Positions 37,151 through 49,684 of a stretch of DNA of 64,000 nucleotides are shown piece after piece. Position 1 is the stretch's first letter. Each line of letters begins with the position of its first letter. The notes under the pieces are model-generated. The model was not told where the DNA came from. It worked only from the letters and a program-made list of their open reading frames with translations, and ran no database searches. The position numbers and the translations under genes are program-made. This DNA comes from Brienomyrus brachyistius (Eukaryota; Chordata; Actinopteri; Osteoglossiformes; Mormyridae), in assembly GCF_023856365.1 (NCBI RefSeq), contig NC_064554.1, forward strand, positions 3,463,001 to 3,527,000, in the 5' to 3' direction.

Positions 37151-40100
37151 TTACTCCACTGCATCCTCCTCATCCTCCTCCTCTTCATCTAAGTATTCTT
37201 CTAAAAACTCTTGTGGTTCCTCAAGAACCACCTTCTCTTGTGACCCCTCATCTTCATTCCCATCATTCTTGGCACCTTCTGGGCCAGTGGGTGCCCCCGG
37301 GTGAAGCAGAAGCCCAGTTCTGGGCCCAGAAGCCACTTGTTCTCCAGGACTGGCCTTCACTAGGTGGCAGTCATCTTCTGGGTCATGATCACCTGTTTCA
37401 TCTGTGAAGGGGTCTTCTCCCTGATGGAAAAGGGCCACAGACATTTTAGTGATGGAGAGAAAGCAGACAGGAAAACAACAGGCATATTTAAATACTAAAA
37501 ATCACAAAGTCAATGATAAGAAACTAAAAACTCCTCTTTGAACAGCTTAGCAAGAGTAACAACAATGTAACGTATTTGTCAGACATGCACCTTCAAAGTT
37601 CTCAGACACCTGGGTCTGTCAGATAATCCCAGCTCCATGGCCACAACTTGTAGAAACATCTCCAAAGCCAAACTATTATTAGAACCAATCGTGTTATTGC
37701 TTAAAAATGTATTTAGAGCAATAAATCCCAAACGGAGTGTAAACAAATATGCTCTAATTACCCTACTTCAGAACCAAAGACACTATAACAGACAACTAAC
37801 TCTCAGAGACAAAACCAGCATTTCACAGGACAGCATCTATCAAGAGAAACATCTCTTAATTTTTTTACTATTTATTTATCAGACGGTTTTGTTCAAAGCA
37901 ACGTGGAAAGAGCGATACACCCCCGTTAAAGCAGCAGGAACCCAGTAATAAACAAATCAGACAAACGCGGGCTCCCTTGGAAGTGTGATGCTGCTGATCG
38001 CCTTCGGAGCGCCGTACCTTTAAATACTTCTCCAGCATCCTGCTGATGTTGCTGCTGTTGAGGATGCTCTTAGCGATGGGAAGGCTGGACCTCTTAAAGT
38101 GCTCAGTGATGCCCTGTGGCAGTGACGGTAGGTTAATGACAAAACATGAAGTGACTGAATAACCTGGCGTCCCAGTACTGATCGGTGCAATGCATAAAAG
38201 GATAGAAGATGGGTGGATGCAGGGATGGATAGATAACTGTGACAGTTGGATGGCAAATCAGATCCATGGGACACTGGGATTGGAGGATCGGATGGAAAAA
38301 AATGATTAGCATTCATTGGCAGCCCTGTGGACGTAGTTGCCTGGCCTCAATCCCCCCCTGACATGCACACACAAACACACAGAGAATTTGCATATTCTTA
38401 ACCAATTACTCATAACTAGAGGCACTTGACCTCTGACCTCACCCAACCAAAAACATCCACGCATCCTTCTGCACATTGATCACGTGACAGCTAAAATCCC
38501 ATTGGCTCGGGACCCCAGTATCGGACCCACCTTACGGTTGCACAAGTGTTCCGGGGAGTTGACGTGGCGCTGCAGCAGACTGTGCTGTGCCGGGATGACC
38601 ATGTCACAGGCCATGCAGTGCGCCGCCTCGATGCGCTTCAGGAAATCGTCCTGGCCCGCACCTGCGGCACCAAACAAAACGTGCATTCAATGCGACACGC
38701 ATCTGCGGCCTGCTGCATACATTCAGCTCCTTCACAACCAAGTAAGTACCACTCTCGTTATTTCCATCCCTCTGCTTATTCAGTATAAGGTCTTAGCGTA
38801 TTATCATCAATATTATCAATATTCTTATTCAGACAGGAAGATGCAGTTGCAGTCGTTTTACCTATAAACGGGTCGGACTTTTCATGAGTCTCACTCTGAT
38901 CCAGCAGGTCTCGTCTCTTTTTTAATATCTTTTTGTTGCGGTTGACCGTGTATTCCTGGAGAGACGTGGGACGAGAGGAGAAACGCATCCAGGGTGAGAT
39001 TACAGAGAACGGTGCCATGTGCCACCTATCGCCGAACGTATGCCAATGGCGCCCCCACCTGGAGGAACTTGACATGGGCTTCTGGGATCTTGCTGGCCAG
39101 GAAGGTGAAGATATCCTTGTGGAAGCGACCTTCTAGATGGTTCTGAATGTCTTTCTCCTCCACTGTTCTGAACTTGCACATCGAGCAGGTAAAGCGAAGC
39201 CTGTGTGTGTGGAAAGAAAGCAGTCGGCAGATCATTGATCTTCAACGTCCAACCCAAGATGGACACAAAGTCTTTGTTGGCTCACACCGGACCTGTGATC
39301 CTTCTGCTGTCGTTCTTTCTTGCGTCCCCTCCTCCTTTTCGCCTCATCATCGTTCTCTTCCTCTTCTCCTGCTAACACAGAAATTACGAACGAAGAACTA
39401 TTTTACACATGTTGCGCGCTAACTTTGTGCGGAAAAAGGAGGGATGGCGTGATGTCCACCTGTCTTAGTTTTCTCTCCCTCCTTTCCAGCTTCCTCCTCA
39501 ACAACCTGTGAACAGGAAGCTATTTTTAACATCTTCATATAAAACTGATTTTTAATTCCCACAGTTGTAAACTAATTTATGCACTATGCAGCAATGGTAT
39601 AGAATGCAATGAAGAATCTAGTCTCATTAGAAACCACTGAAGCAAACAAATAGCCAGACTGATGGTTAACAAGTGAAATATAAAAACTTCTACAGATCCA
39701 AATCACACAAAAGAGTCAACACTTACCTCATTGTCGTCGTCTTCATCTGTGAGAAGACAAAGAGTGAGTCAGACTCAATCACCATGTGTTCTACATGAAG
39801 ACGCTGCCAATCCTCCATCACAGATGTGTAAGAACGTTATTCAAACACACGCGTCCTGCTTCTCCCACCTGCCCATGCCACCGCTGCTTGGGCTCACTGC
39901 GTCTCTCTCCGTTAAATCACACCCTAAATAAATCCAACCCTCTCCCTGGTCCAGCTGGCTGCGATTCCCAGGGCAAAGCAACTCATCCACACCCAGATTA
40001 CGCTGCTTCACAAGCCACCAGCATAGAAGCACAAATTTAAAATGTAGCTTGGGCTCAAAAAAAAATAATAATAATAATAAAAAAAAAAAAAAAACGCAAA

Positions 40101-43100
40101 GCAGCCCCCAGACACTAAATCAACACCTTTTAATTTGGCATTACTTCTTTTTATATAAGCTAACCAAGCGCGATCTGCGTGGGCATAGTACTTTGAGCGA
40201 ATGGGTTCCGGTCGTCATCGTCTTCCTCCGATTCCGTCCCCGCGTGGTGGGCCTCGAGGTCGTCGAAGGTCTGGGAGAAACGCCTCTTCTTCCCCTCCGC
40301 ACTCCTCGCCGGCGGTCCGGCTCCTCGCTGCCTCTGCAGGAAGAGAGCGATGAAGACATGAGGAGGCACCAAACACATTCTGACGATGGAACATTCGGGG
40401 TGCTGCTGCTGTAGGCACCCCCCCCCCCCCCACTGCTCACCCTCCCGTCTCTGTCTCCTCGGGGCCAGGTCTTCCCGTTCCAGTTCCAAGCGCTGCTGCC
40501 CCCTTGTGTTCCACCGTAGGGCTGACAGAAACCGCCCATCATAGTGGGGCCATGCAGATGATGTGGGGGGATGGGGGGCGGCGGCGCATCATAGAATTCT
40601 GAGTAAGGGGGCGGGAACAGTGACGGTACCCGCCCCCGGGGACCCCGGCTTGGTCCACAAGAACCCATGTAATTCTGGTCGCTCCAGCAGGCAGACAGTC
40701 GCTCGGAGGAGGAGGAAGACGAAGGTGGCGTAGAGGAGGGATAGCAGCCATACGAGTGCTGGGAGAACTGGGAATGGTGGTGCGGGTGCTGATGAGGGGG
40801 CAGGGCAGGGGCATCTCTGCCTCTCCAGTACCCGCCCCCTCGACGGTTCTGGGCCCGGTTCTGCTGGTGCTGGCCGGCTCTGGCACCCGCCCTGAAGTCT
40901 CTGCTACCTCTGCCCCTGGATCGCGCTTCACCCGCCCCGCTTGATTCCCGCCGGCCCGCTCCGCCGCGGCCACGGGAATAAGGGGAGCTGCTCTCCGGCG
41001 ACGGCATCCCAGCAGAGCCGCCCGCACCCCCCCCGGTGGCCTCGCCGCTGCCCCCTGCAGTCGCCTCTCGATACAGCGAGGAGGAGACAGACTGTTCCTT
41101 GTCGGCTGGGAGCATGTAGGACTGAAAGCACTCAAACCTGAAAGTGCTGTGTGAGAAAAAGCGGGGGGGGGGGGACGAGGAGCAGAATAAGATGGAGCAG
41201 CAGGCTGGCCCAAATCGCAGCAGAAATCAGGGCTCAGCTCACACACGACGGGAGCAAAGGATCCCGCAGCTTTCACTTAAAACAAATGATCAGTGTGTTA
41301 TTTAAGATCAGTGTCATTAAAACTTCTAAGTTAACAGAGCATTTAAAATTGACTAAATAATAATGAAAATGCAGAAAAGGCTCATTTAAAATGTATGAAA
41401 ATCAGTACATGACAATTACTGAAGTCATTAGCGACATGCATTAAGAAAACGTAGGACTTAATTGTAAAATTATGGTAATTCTGCTATTTTTTTCCTTTTG
41501 ACACAGCAACTGCTGCAATAAAAAGAAACTGATGCATTATTTGTTTTGCGGTCGCGGCACACAGGACTAATACTGCCATGCATCGATGCTGCAACAATTC
41601 ATGCATCAAGGGATTCTCACCTCTCCTGACTTTCCTTGCCTCCCGACTCCTTGGACAACAGGTCCAAGCGCTGATTGATTTTAGCAATGATGGAGTCTGG
41701 GTTGTCTGCCTGCGAGCCACCAGCACTGCTGCTCCTCCCCCCTCCGCCCTGCTGCTGTCCCTTTCCCCTGCCCTCGTTCCCGCTCATGGCCACTCCGGAT
41801 TCAGTGCCGCCCCTGGGGGGCTCCCAGGAGCTCCCATACACATACTGGTCTGCAGAGGGGTCACTACCACTGCTGCTCTGGGCGCTGTAGAAGCCGAAAC
41901 CCTCATAACCTGCTGGGACGGACGGATCGTTCAGGACCCTTACAAAACATCCGGAAAAACTCTAAGGGACGTTAAAATTACACTTGCCTTGCCATGCACT
42001 AGCGTTCGGATAAGACTCTGTGGAGAAAGAAACCAGAATGCACGGCAGGATTACATATGAGGATATAGCTAAAAGAATTTATTAAAGAAACGCTATGAAA
42101 TTCAACAAACGAAAGAAATCAGAGAGTGTGATTATTATTGAAGATAACCGTATCGGTAAATGCTATTGCGGTACGGATCAGCCGGAGAACTGACCGGAGG
42201 TACCAGATCCGCTGCTGCTCGAAGGGGCTGCGGAGCTCCAGGACCCCGCACCTAAACCGGGGCACACAAACGTTAAACACGTTAGTCTGCAAGGGGACAG
42301 AAACAGCAGCTTATAAAAGATTCGCCCAAATTAACATAAAGGTTAAGTCTTCTCGCGTTACACTCTTGGTTGGTTATTCACGAAAGAGCTCATGTTAAAC
42401 CGTAGGTGTAAGATGCGTAACGCATCTGGCAACTTATCAAGAGTTTCACAGACAATGCATAAGTCATCCATTCACTGTCCAGTGCAGCTTAGCGGTAAAT
42501 GTAATACACCATGTTTTAAAACTGATCACGCATCTGAATGGTAACTGTCATACCAACCCAGTCTGCCCAGGACACAACCACACTTGCTAGCGTTAGAACA
42601 CAGCTTGACAACCACAAAACAGCTAATACTACGCGGATTTAACAGCCTGCCTAGCTGTCACACTAAATGACGATCATAATCTTAAAATCACTGCTTACGA
42701 TATGCTCGCCACGCGACAACAAAATATTACTCTTTACCCGGAACATATACTGCAGCCAGACTATGGAGATTGGCAACACTGCGACATATACTACCTTTTC
42801 CCTAGTTAAATAACAAGTACGGTGTCTATCCACCCACATCCACACCACCGGAGACCAGTGGCTAAATGGCAACTGAGTCACTTGGATGTCTGAGTAATCA
42901 TACCACGACTGAGCTGGCGCCTAAGCACATAACTAAAGCGGCTAACTTCACCATTACCAGTTAGCTATAGCCTCTGAAAGTGCACGCATAAGCAGCTGCC
43001 TATGAGAGTTGGGGCTTCGTTTGCGCTTCTGGTCAGTCCCTGCCAGCTTGTTTAAACCGCTGGGGCAAAAAAATGACATACTAAGGCCAGACGGCACGCC

Positions 43101-43165
43101 GAAATGTTTAATACGTTTCACTTGTCGCTAGAGCTGAACTGACCTCCAGGCTGCTTGCTATCCAT
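37151..43165 (-). CDS. akap8l: A-kinase anchor protein 8 / 8-like nuclear zinc-finger protein
   Basis: Fourteen coding exons: 43165-43144, 42251-42195, 42017-41988, 41909-41621, 41137-40441, 40333-40192, 39746-39727, 39505-39460, 39368-39293, 39200-39059, 38955-38862, 38661-38531, 38113-38018, 37420-37151. All phases agree, giving 703 residues. Vertebrate AKAP8 features are visible: [16 protein letters not shown], an RG/GG-rich disordered centre, [10 protein letters not shown] with C465/C468/H481/H487 (first AKAP95 zinc finger), [21 protein letters not shown] with C554/C557/H571/H577 (second finger), and EKYLKGEDPFT. The family is nuclear-matrix and chromatin-bound and takes part in splicing and chromosome condensation. 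The short acidic C-terminus lacks the RII-binding helix region I recall in AKAP8, so the symbol could be akap8 or akap8l. Exon 42017-41988 uses a GC donor, and exon 39746-39727 is 20 nt. Confidence 0.9.
37860..37950. repeat. SINE fragment in the last akap8 intron
   Basis: TATTTATTTATCAGACG followed by TTGTTCAAAGCAACG matches the same common fish SINE segment seen near 9400. Confidence 0.5.
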
Positions 43166-43480
43166 TTCCACCGTCTTCTCATTGAAATCAAGCAGATTCT
43201 CAGGGGGCGTGTACGAAATCACTAAAAAAAACACCCTAACCCCCACTGCATTGGTAAATTAGCCAAATGGATTGAAAACCAGTGGTTAGCTGACGCAGCG
43301 CTCACTAACCATGTGCGCCGTCTCTAATCGCGATTGGTTCCTTTGTACTGTCACTGTAACGTCCAAATAATAAATATCTGCTGATTTCCAGTAGCAGCAG
43401 AGCTAAGTGACAGTGATTCGTCCAGCAGGTTGTCAGTCATCCTGCAGACGGCTGTACAAACCGTGATTGGGCGAAAAACT
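43166..43480 (-). promoter_or_regulatory. akap8 upstream region with CCAAT boxes
   Basis: Two inverted CCAAT motifs (CGATTGGTT near 43331 and TGATTGGGCG near 43463) lie within 300 bases upstream of the start codon. This suits a housekeeping promoter on the minus strand. The start site is not determined. Confidence 0.4.
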
Positions 43481-44090
43481 TATTTTCTAACCAAACAGAT
43501 ATAAAATTAGGCGATAACAACCTTCAGTTTCAGCTCCTTCCCGAAATAAACGCGTGGTTTTTGAGGTAGCCGTCAAGCATTTGGGTGCTTTGATAAATAG
43601 ATTTAAATATAATGCAAATATATATGGTATTATCGACACGACAGAAGCCGCCCCATTTAATGATACATACATCTCTTTTGCAGTTGCTCTTAGTCCTGTT
43701 TTATTATTGAACTGTTCTTTGATTTTAATGATTTAAAACAATAATTACTGTGATATTTAATTCTACAACACTACCTGTGTTGCACTGGCAGTGCAATAAA
43801 ATGTAACCCATGCTGAATAAATGCATACAACTCTTCACTTCTACCTTTACTAACAATTAGAAAAAGTCTACGATCATAAATTATTTTACTGATAATAAAA
43901 ATCATTCAGTTTATATAATGTTATATATACTACATGATGTATTTAGAATCAGAATTGGGCCTAATATTATGTATTTAAACTGATCTAGTATGTTGCCGTA
44001 TATATTATCTGCAAATAAATCTGGAAATCCGTAAAGAAGTAAATCAATACACCTACATTCATTCTACAGATTTATTTCTTCGTTTTTAAG
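43481..44090. other. AT-rich intergenic stretch
   Basis: No exon, repeat family or structured element was recognised. Confidence 0.5.
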
Positions 44091-44093
44091 TCA

Positions 44094-44319
44094 CGTTTCG
44101 TCCTCCATATAAGAAAGTCCTTCAGATGCGTCGCCAGGATAGATAAGCACCCAGATCAGCATTCCGCGGCTTCTATGGCTGTAGGTCATGTAGCCGTGTC
44201 GCAGTTCCTGAAAAAGCAAGTCAGCAAGCAGGTCTACGAATTCTTCTGGAATAGTGCCAGAGGAAAAATGTGACCTGCGCTTATCATTTTCGTAAAAACT
44301 GCCACACTTTCGAGCTACA
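44094..44319 (-). CDS. Orphan terminal-exon candidate, unknown protein
   Basis: On the minus strand a good acceptor (TTTATGTTTGTAG) opens a frame that begins ARKCGSFYENDKRR and contains EEFVDLLADLLFQELRHGY and MLIWVLIYPGD. It stops with TGA, and AATAAA follows within about 20 bases. The composition looks like real protein (balanced, hydrophobic core, no low complexity). I do not recognise it, and found no upstream partner exon before the zinc-finger gene at 46235. It could be the last exon of a small gene, an alternative end of a neighbour, or a relic. Confidence is low because only one exon is visible. Confidence 0.35.
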
Positions 44320-44374
44320 AACATAAATGAATGTTAGTCTCGTTAATTTTTTAAATACATAGGTAAACAATGAA

Positions 44375-44500
44375 TACTTTTACTGCGATGGTTTGTGCCG
44401 CGTCCTGGGTTATTCCCTGCCTTGCACCTACTGTTTCAGGATAAGATCCGAACCCCCACGATCCGGCCCAGGACAAGCGGGAATGGGAATGAATGAATGC
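44375..44500. repeat. Dispersed fish repeat, reverse copy of the 3330-type element
   Basis: CGCGTCCTGGGTTATTCCCT, GGATAAGATCCGAACCCCC and GGACAAGCGGGAATG are reverse-strand versions of the phrases seen in the repeat at 3330-3776. Confidence 0.6.
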
Positions 44501-46234
44501 ATACGTAGTGTTATAACAGAAAATTCTGGACATTTCAGACACTTTAGGTCCCAAGTCCGGAAAAATTAGGTCTTATTTTCAGCTTGTATAAAATTTACTT
44601 TTATTTATTTGTCAGAACCTTTTGCCCAAAGCATCTTTTCAGCTGGGCCACCCGCGTTCACGTCTTGCGCCAATGTAACAGGCAACCGCGTACTTTGACG
44701 CCAGACCTGGGATGGCGCTGTAGGGGAAACCGGCCATTAGCGGGAAGCAGGGAGCCGCTCCCGCTCACTCAGGAAACAAGGAACAGCGGTAACCCAGATG
44801 TAAACACACTGTCGATTCCACTAATTCAAACGTGGATCTGGTTAGAAGATAATTGCTATGAAGAGGAGGAACTCGTGCTAATATTGCTTGAAATACAGAG
44901 AAGACGGTGGCATGCGCGCCCTTTAAATATTACAAGAAGGCAGCTGTGTGATTTTAGTATGTCTAAAACCACATTTGCTAATTCTAGCTTCTAACTATGG
45001 TCGATGGACCAGTGAAGGTGTGTTCCAAGAGACTGAATTTGGAAAACGACTGGATCTGCCATCACCCGAGGTCCTGCCAGGCATCACGACGACCAACCCT
45101 TTTGTGTTCGCGTGGAATGCAGAATTACATTGTGTATGAACCTCACGCGCCCCTAATCCAGGTATATTTCTACACTACAAGTAAAGAAATGGGAACTACA
45201 CACAAGCATATGCACAATATTTTTGACAGTTTTAACATACGTTACATTGGATTCACTCACTTGATTGTGTATATTACTCAAATATCCCGCCCTTTGCGAA
45301 ACATACTATTTACAAGAGCAATGCATTACTTTTTTCCCCACGGGAACCAATCTCCCTGACAAAGAATTCCCAAGTCCAGAGGATAAATGAAAATTACTCT
45401 GGGACATTAACTTCCAAATGAGGTGTGCTTGACACTCCATTCAATACTTTCTAGACAGGGAGGTCAGCAGCTTGAATGCCTGCATTTCCCTACACAATTT
45501 CCTGGCATAAACCAAAGCAGCAAGGTATGTTTTACCAAACTTTGCAGATGTCATCTCTGGGAAAGTTCAGCAGTGGTGGTTGTTACAGGCGGCAGATGAC
45601 AACTTCCTGGATCCAGAATGATGCTCAAAGTCCTGCCCACACCATCAGACACAATTTAAAGATATTTTCAGTTTCCCCACTGGCCTTGTACTGTGGCTGG
45701 GCAGTGTAATTTCAAGAGATTTAATGTATTGGTATCTGCTAAATTTAAATAAATTTTGTAACAAATTATGATTGTCCTCAGTCATTCTTATGAGTAATGC
45801 TGAGTGTCCTTGTATTCAATTAGCAGCAAAGCTTTTTTTCGGTCTGTTTTGTCTAATTAACGTGGTTAAATACAGGCAGAAATTTACTTTTTCCTTCATA
45901 AAAATCCTGTCGGTTGCACTTGTGTTCAAACAAACTGAAATGTTCAGTATATTAATACTAGAGCCTGATCTATAATGACACCAAAACAAACATTCCACTG
46001 TTACGTTGCTAAGCGTATTTTGAACGAGGTACATATTTTAAGCATTCAACTATAACACAGTTCTTTGTAGGCAATACATTCAGGGCTGTGTAGGGCAATA
46101 GCATTTATTCATAGTATTCTGCCCAAACCTGCCTATTTTTTGTCTATTGTCAGTAAATACAGGTCGACAGGTAAACTGTCTTTTTTATTCAACATAAGTA
46201 AACAGTATTAAAATTAGCGAGATAGAAAATATCA
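44501..46234. other. Intergenic stretch, no supported gene
   Basis: A SINE fragment lies at about 44597-44640. Plus-strand frames at 44584-44994 and 44948-45139 stay open, but they overlap each other and show no domain I know. I see nothing else supportable before the stop codon of the zinc-finger gene. Confidence 0.4.
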
Positions 46235-49200
46235 TTAGCTTTCTTGCTCATCCTCATACTGCTGCACCATGTCAAACAGCATCTGATAGGTCTTGAATTT
46301 AGCGACATCTCTTCTGCGCAGTGGCAGCCTTTTAACCAAGTCAGCCATCGCAGAAAAGAAGCGGCGATCCTCATCTGCATGCGCGCTATCGGGCACAGGT
46401 TCATTACTAAGGTCTTTGAGTCTTTTCATTATTGGGCCTTCTGCGGCATCAGCTCGGTCTTTCCACTGCACTGTCTTCCCTGGGTCATCCAGAGGGGAGC
46501 CGATGCGCTGGGGTATAATACTAGTGAAGGATTTTACAATTGGGCTGAGTGGTGGAGGGCTGAAGGCGGATGAGTGCTCCCCATCTGACAGGCCTGGGGA
46601 GGGTGCAGCAATGGCAGCGGAGGACACTGCAGGCTCATCAAGTACACTGCCAAGACTATTGATGGAACTGGGTCCTGAACCGGAGTCCAACGGGCTGGCC
46701 CAGTGTTCCGGAGATTCCTTCAAAACAGAAATATGTACATGAGAATACAGGATAGTCACATCACCCGAGTCAGAGCCACAACATGACCCCTGTCCCTTCA
46801 ACAACATTCACATTTTTAACTGCTACCAATTTATACCCCCTCCCCCCATGTGCTGGACCTGAGTACATCAGCATCACATTCTACTTTGAGAGAGATAACG
46901 ACAAAGATGAGGAAAATCTGGCTACAATTTGAAGGGAAAAAAAGCCTTACTTGTCTTGCATAAAATATTATTAGTTCTCCGCTGTTGATCACAAACATCA
47001 AATTATACTGCAGAACACATCAGTCTGCTGCCCCTGTGCACATCATGAATAATGCAGTCTGTGACTTATAAAAAAAAATCTAAGAATAAGACTAGCCAGC
47101 TAGCTGTGCAGCAACTTCAGCTATATTTTCATCAAGTGAAAATTACCTGTGATTGTGTAAAGTTTGTCTATAATCCTGTAGTCAGGAATCATATGAATGC
47201 TATTCAAATCCACTGGCAGCATTTGTTATCATTCTTACCACACGGGGGTAGAAATGATGCCAACATAGTCACCCCTCATCATTTGCGATTAGGGTTAGGG
47301 CCAGAAGATCGCAGTGAACGCGAAAAATCGAAAATAATACTGTGCTTCATTTTTACATATACAAAATTGATGGCACTGAATTGCGTTAAGAAAGGCAAGA
47401 ATGTGAGGCTGTTTGCTGAGACAAAGACACAAGGCGTACGAAGCCAAGATGTATAGATCCCAATTTTTTTTCCTTTAACCAGAAATAAATATTAACAAGC
47501 AATGGCCTGACATTGGCATTGAACACATTCCCTCATGTTTTCTTCATCGAACCACTTGATAGTTACGTCTTTCACCACATATTGTCTAAATACCTCATGC
47601 TATGCACTGAAATTACAATAAATCAAAGATCTGAGGTGGACACACTGGTACGAAGCAAGACCATTTCCCCAATTGTGCTCCATTTTTACTTGGCAGTCAG
47701 CTGACTCACAAAAAAAAAAAATACAAGACCGTTCCCCCATCCTTTTCACTGCATGTGAATGGGAAAAGTGACACATGGAAAGCAGTATTGGACAACAAAA
47801 GATTACATCACAGAAAGGGCTCCTCCTCCTAATTATTAAGAGTGAACTGACCCTTTTACAGCTCTCTCCAATGGTTACTGTGAGGGGGCTCGACCCATGG
47901 GGGGGCGTCTGGGGGTTCCGTGTATGGGTTGTGTGACAAGCTGAAAGGTGGCTTATGAGATCTCTTTTCTTTAGTACTGTAGATGTACAGTACAAACAGT
48001 GAAAATGTTGTTGCTTCCTGCAACCAAGTCCACATCTATGAATGGTATAATCTGAAATATCAAAAGGTGAATTTAATGGACATTTAACATATACAAAGTT
48101 TGTCTTATATATATTTACATTTCACACATAAACACATTATATATAAACTGAATTAGAAATGTGTGTATACACACACACATACGATGAACTGAAATATAAT
48201 ATGCAGAAGAATACCTCCACAGAAGACTGCTCGTTTGAAATGGCCATTCAAATGGACCCTCAACTTGCTCAGTTTTGTAGGCTTAAAATATTCTGGCCCA
48301 CAAAACGGACAGTGAAACTTTGCAGATGGGCAGCAGCTGCACTTTTTACTGGAAGGTAGTGAAAGGCCCCTCTGAATGGTTATATGGAGCTAAAAGAAGA
48401 TAAGTAAGCAAATAATCTAATAAAATCAAGACAGATTCAGATATAACAAAACACTGGAAAGTTATAAAAACTAATGATGCATGAAAAGCCAACATAAGTC
48501 GCATAGGTGAAACTAATTTAAAAATTTACACTGACAAGGAATTCTTCACTATACTGCACCATACCTATCAACATAAATTAACTTACATTTTTCTCCCGAG
48601 TTTCCATATCCACGATGTCACTGTGCTCCATCTTCGTTTGATTCTCATTCACATCCATGTCTTGCAATCTTTGATCTGTGTGTTTTCGGTCAATGTGTTT
48701 TTTCAAGCTCCGTTTGTTCATTAGCACTTTGCAAACAGGGCACCTCTTTCTAATAACTGCAGGCCCACAAAACCTTCCTGCAGAAACACTGGTGATTGGT
48801 GGCACAGTCAATGTGGCACTGGTGGGCATTTTCAAGGTTAAAGATGGGGCTTCACTGCCTGGTACTACATGCTGTTTGACTTTGCAAAGTAATAAGTGGT
48901 TTGCAAAGTCGCTCCTCCTTAATACTGTAAACTGACAGTAAAGGCAGTGATAATGGAGTGTAGGCCGGCAATCTAAGCCACATCTGTGGATGGTGAAACC
49001 TAAAAACAGGTAATACAGCATAATGTTATATTGTAAAATACTGTGCGGAAAGTACATGTTCAGCAGCTACACATATACATTGAGAAACAACTCTCAAATT
49101 AACTCACCCTCGTGAAGAACAGCCTTGTTAAAATGACTTTTTAAGTGCATTTTCAACTTGCCCAATCTGGTGGGTTTGAACACAGTGGCGGTGCAAAAGG

Positions 49201-49684
49201 GGCAGTGAAACCAGCTGCAACATTTTGAGCACTGACTCAATTGCGGTAGAGACTGCCCTCTCTGAATCGTTGGATGTTTCTAAGAAAAAAAAGAGACAAA
49301 ATAGCAAGATCTCTTTAGTGAGTTAATCTCTCTATATAGTAGAACAACTCGCCACATTTAACAATAAGTTTTAATGAGCATTTTAGGTCGACAGAAAACA
49401 GACCTTATTTTGACTTAAATTAGCTAGCAGTAAAGCGTTAAACGTCGATCACCTTTTTATACGAACCACTCTTAGCTGGCAAGATGGCACTACAAACGTT
49501 AACAAACAGCTCGCTGACCAACGAAACACAACGGTACTGACACTGAAATCTTCATGTATTTTTACGCCTAAAATGACACAACAGTAATTTTTCAAAGCTT
49601 TGCAAAGTGCACAATTTTATATTACCGTTGTAAATTCAACTTCACAGCATCATAATAAAACACACTCACCGTGTATTCCGCCAT
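46235..49684 (-). CDS. C2H2-type zinc-finger protein with duplicated exon module and BESS-like motif
   Basis: Six exons, all phase-consistent: 49684-49670 (MAEYT), 49279-49108, 48999-48587, 48389-48215, 48051-47852, 46717-46235, giving 485 residues. Exons 2 and 4 are homologous: TIQRG, a CxxC cluster, FHCPFC, FKPT, a lysine-rich HL...HF finger and an NKAV/KRAV end. Exons 3 and 5 are homologous too: YTIHRCG or FTIHRCG, FHCLYC or YHCLYC, TVL(K/R)(K/R), HL and C. Exon 3 adds a third finger, RCPVCKVLMNKRSLKKH. The last exon is Ser/Pro-rich and ends in DEDRRFFSAMADLVKRLPLR...FKTYQMLFDMV, which fits a BESS motif (protein-protein interaction in chromatin factors). A nuclear DNA-binding role is inferred. 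I do not recognise a named family. The 3' end of exon 5 was chosen by its AGG|GTCAGT donor and phase; its downstream frame also stays open. Confidence 0.8.

Noticed and set aside
44584..45359. Plus-strand frames, including one with an AG acceptor and the segment FQETEFGKRLDLPSP
   Set aside because: Overlapping frames conflict, no domain is recognised, and no start exon or donor partner fits.
47600..47851. Continuation of the zinc-finger exon-5 frame to a stop at 47600
   Set aside because: The finger similarity ends before 47852, a good in-phase donor exists there, and the continuation is a low-quality sequence; it may be an intron-retained end.
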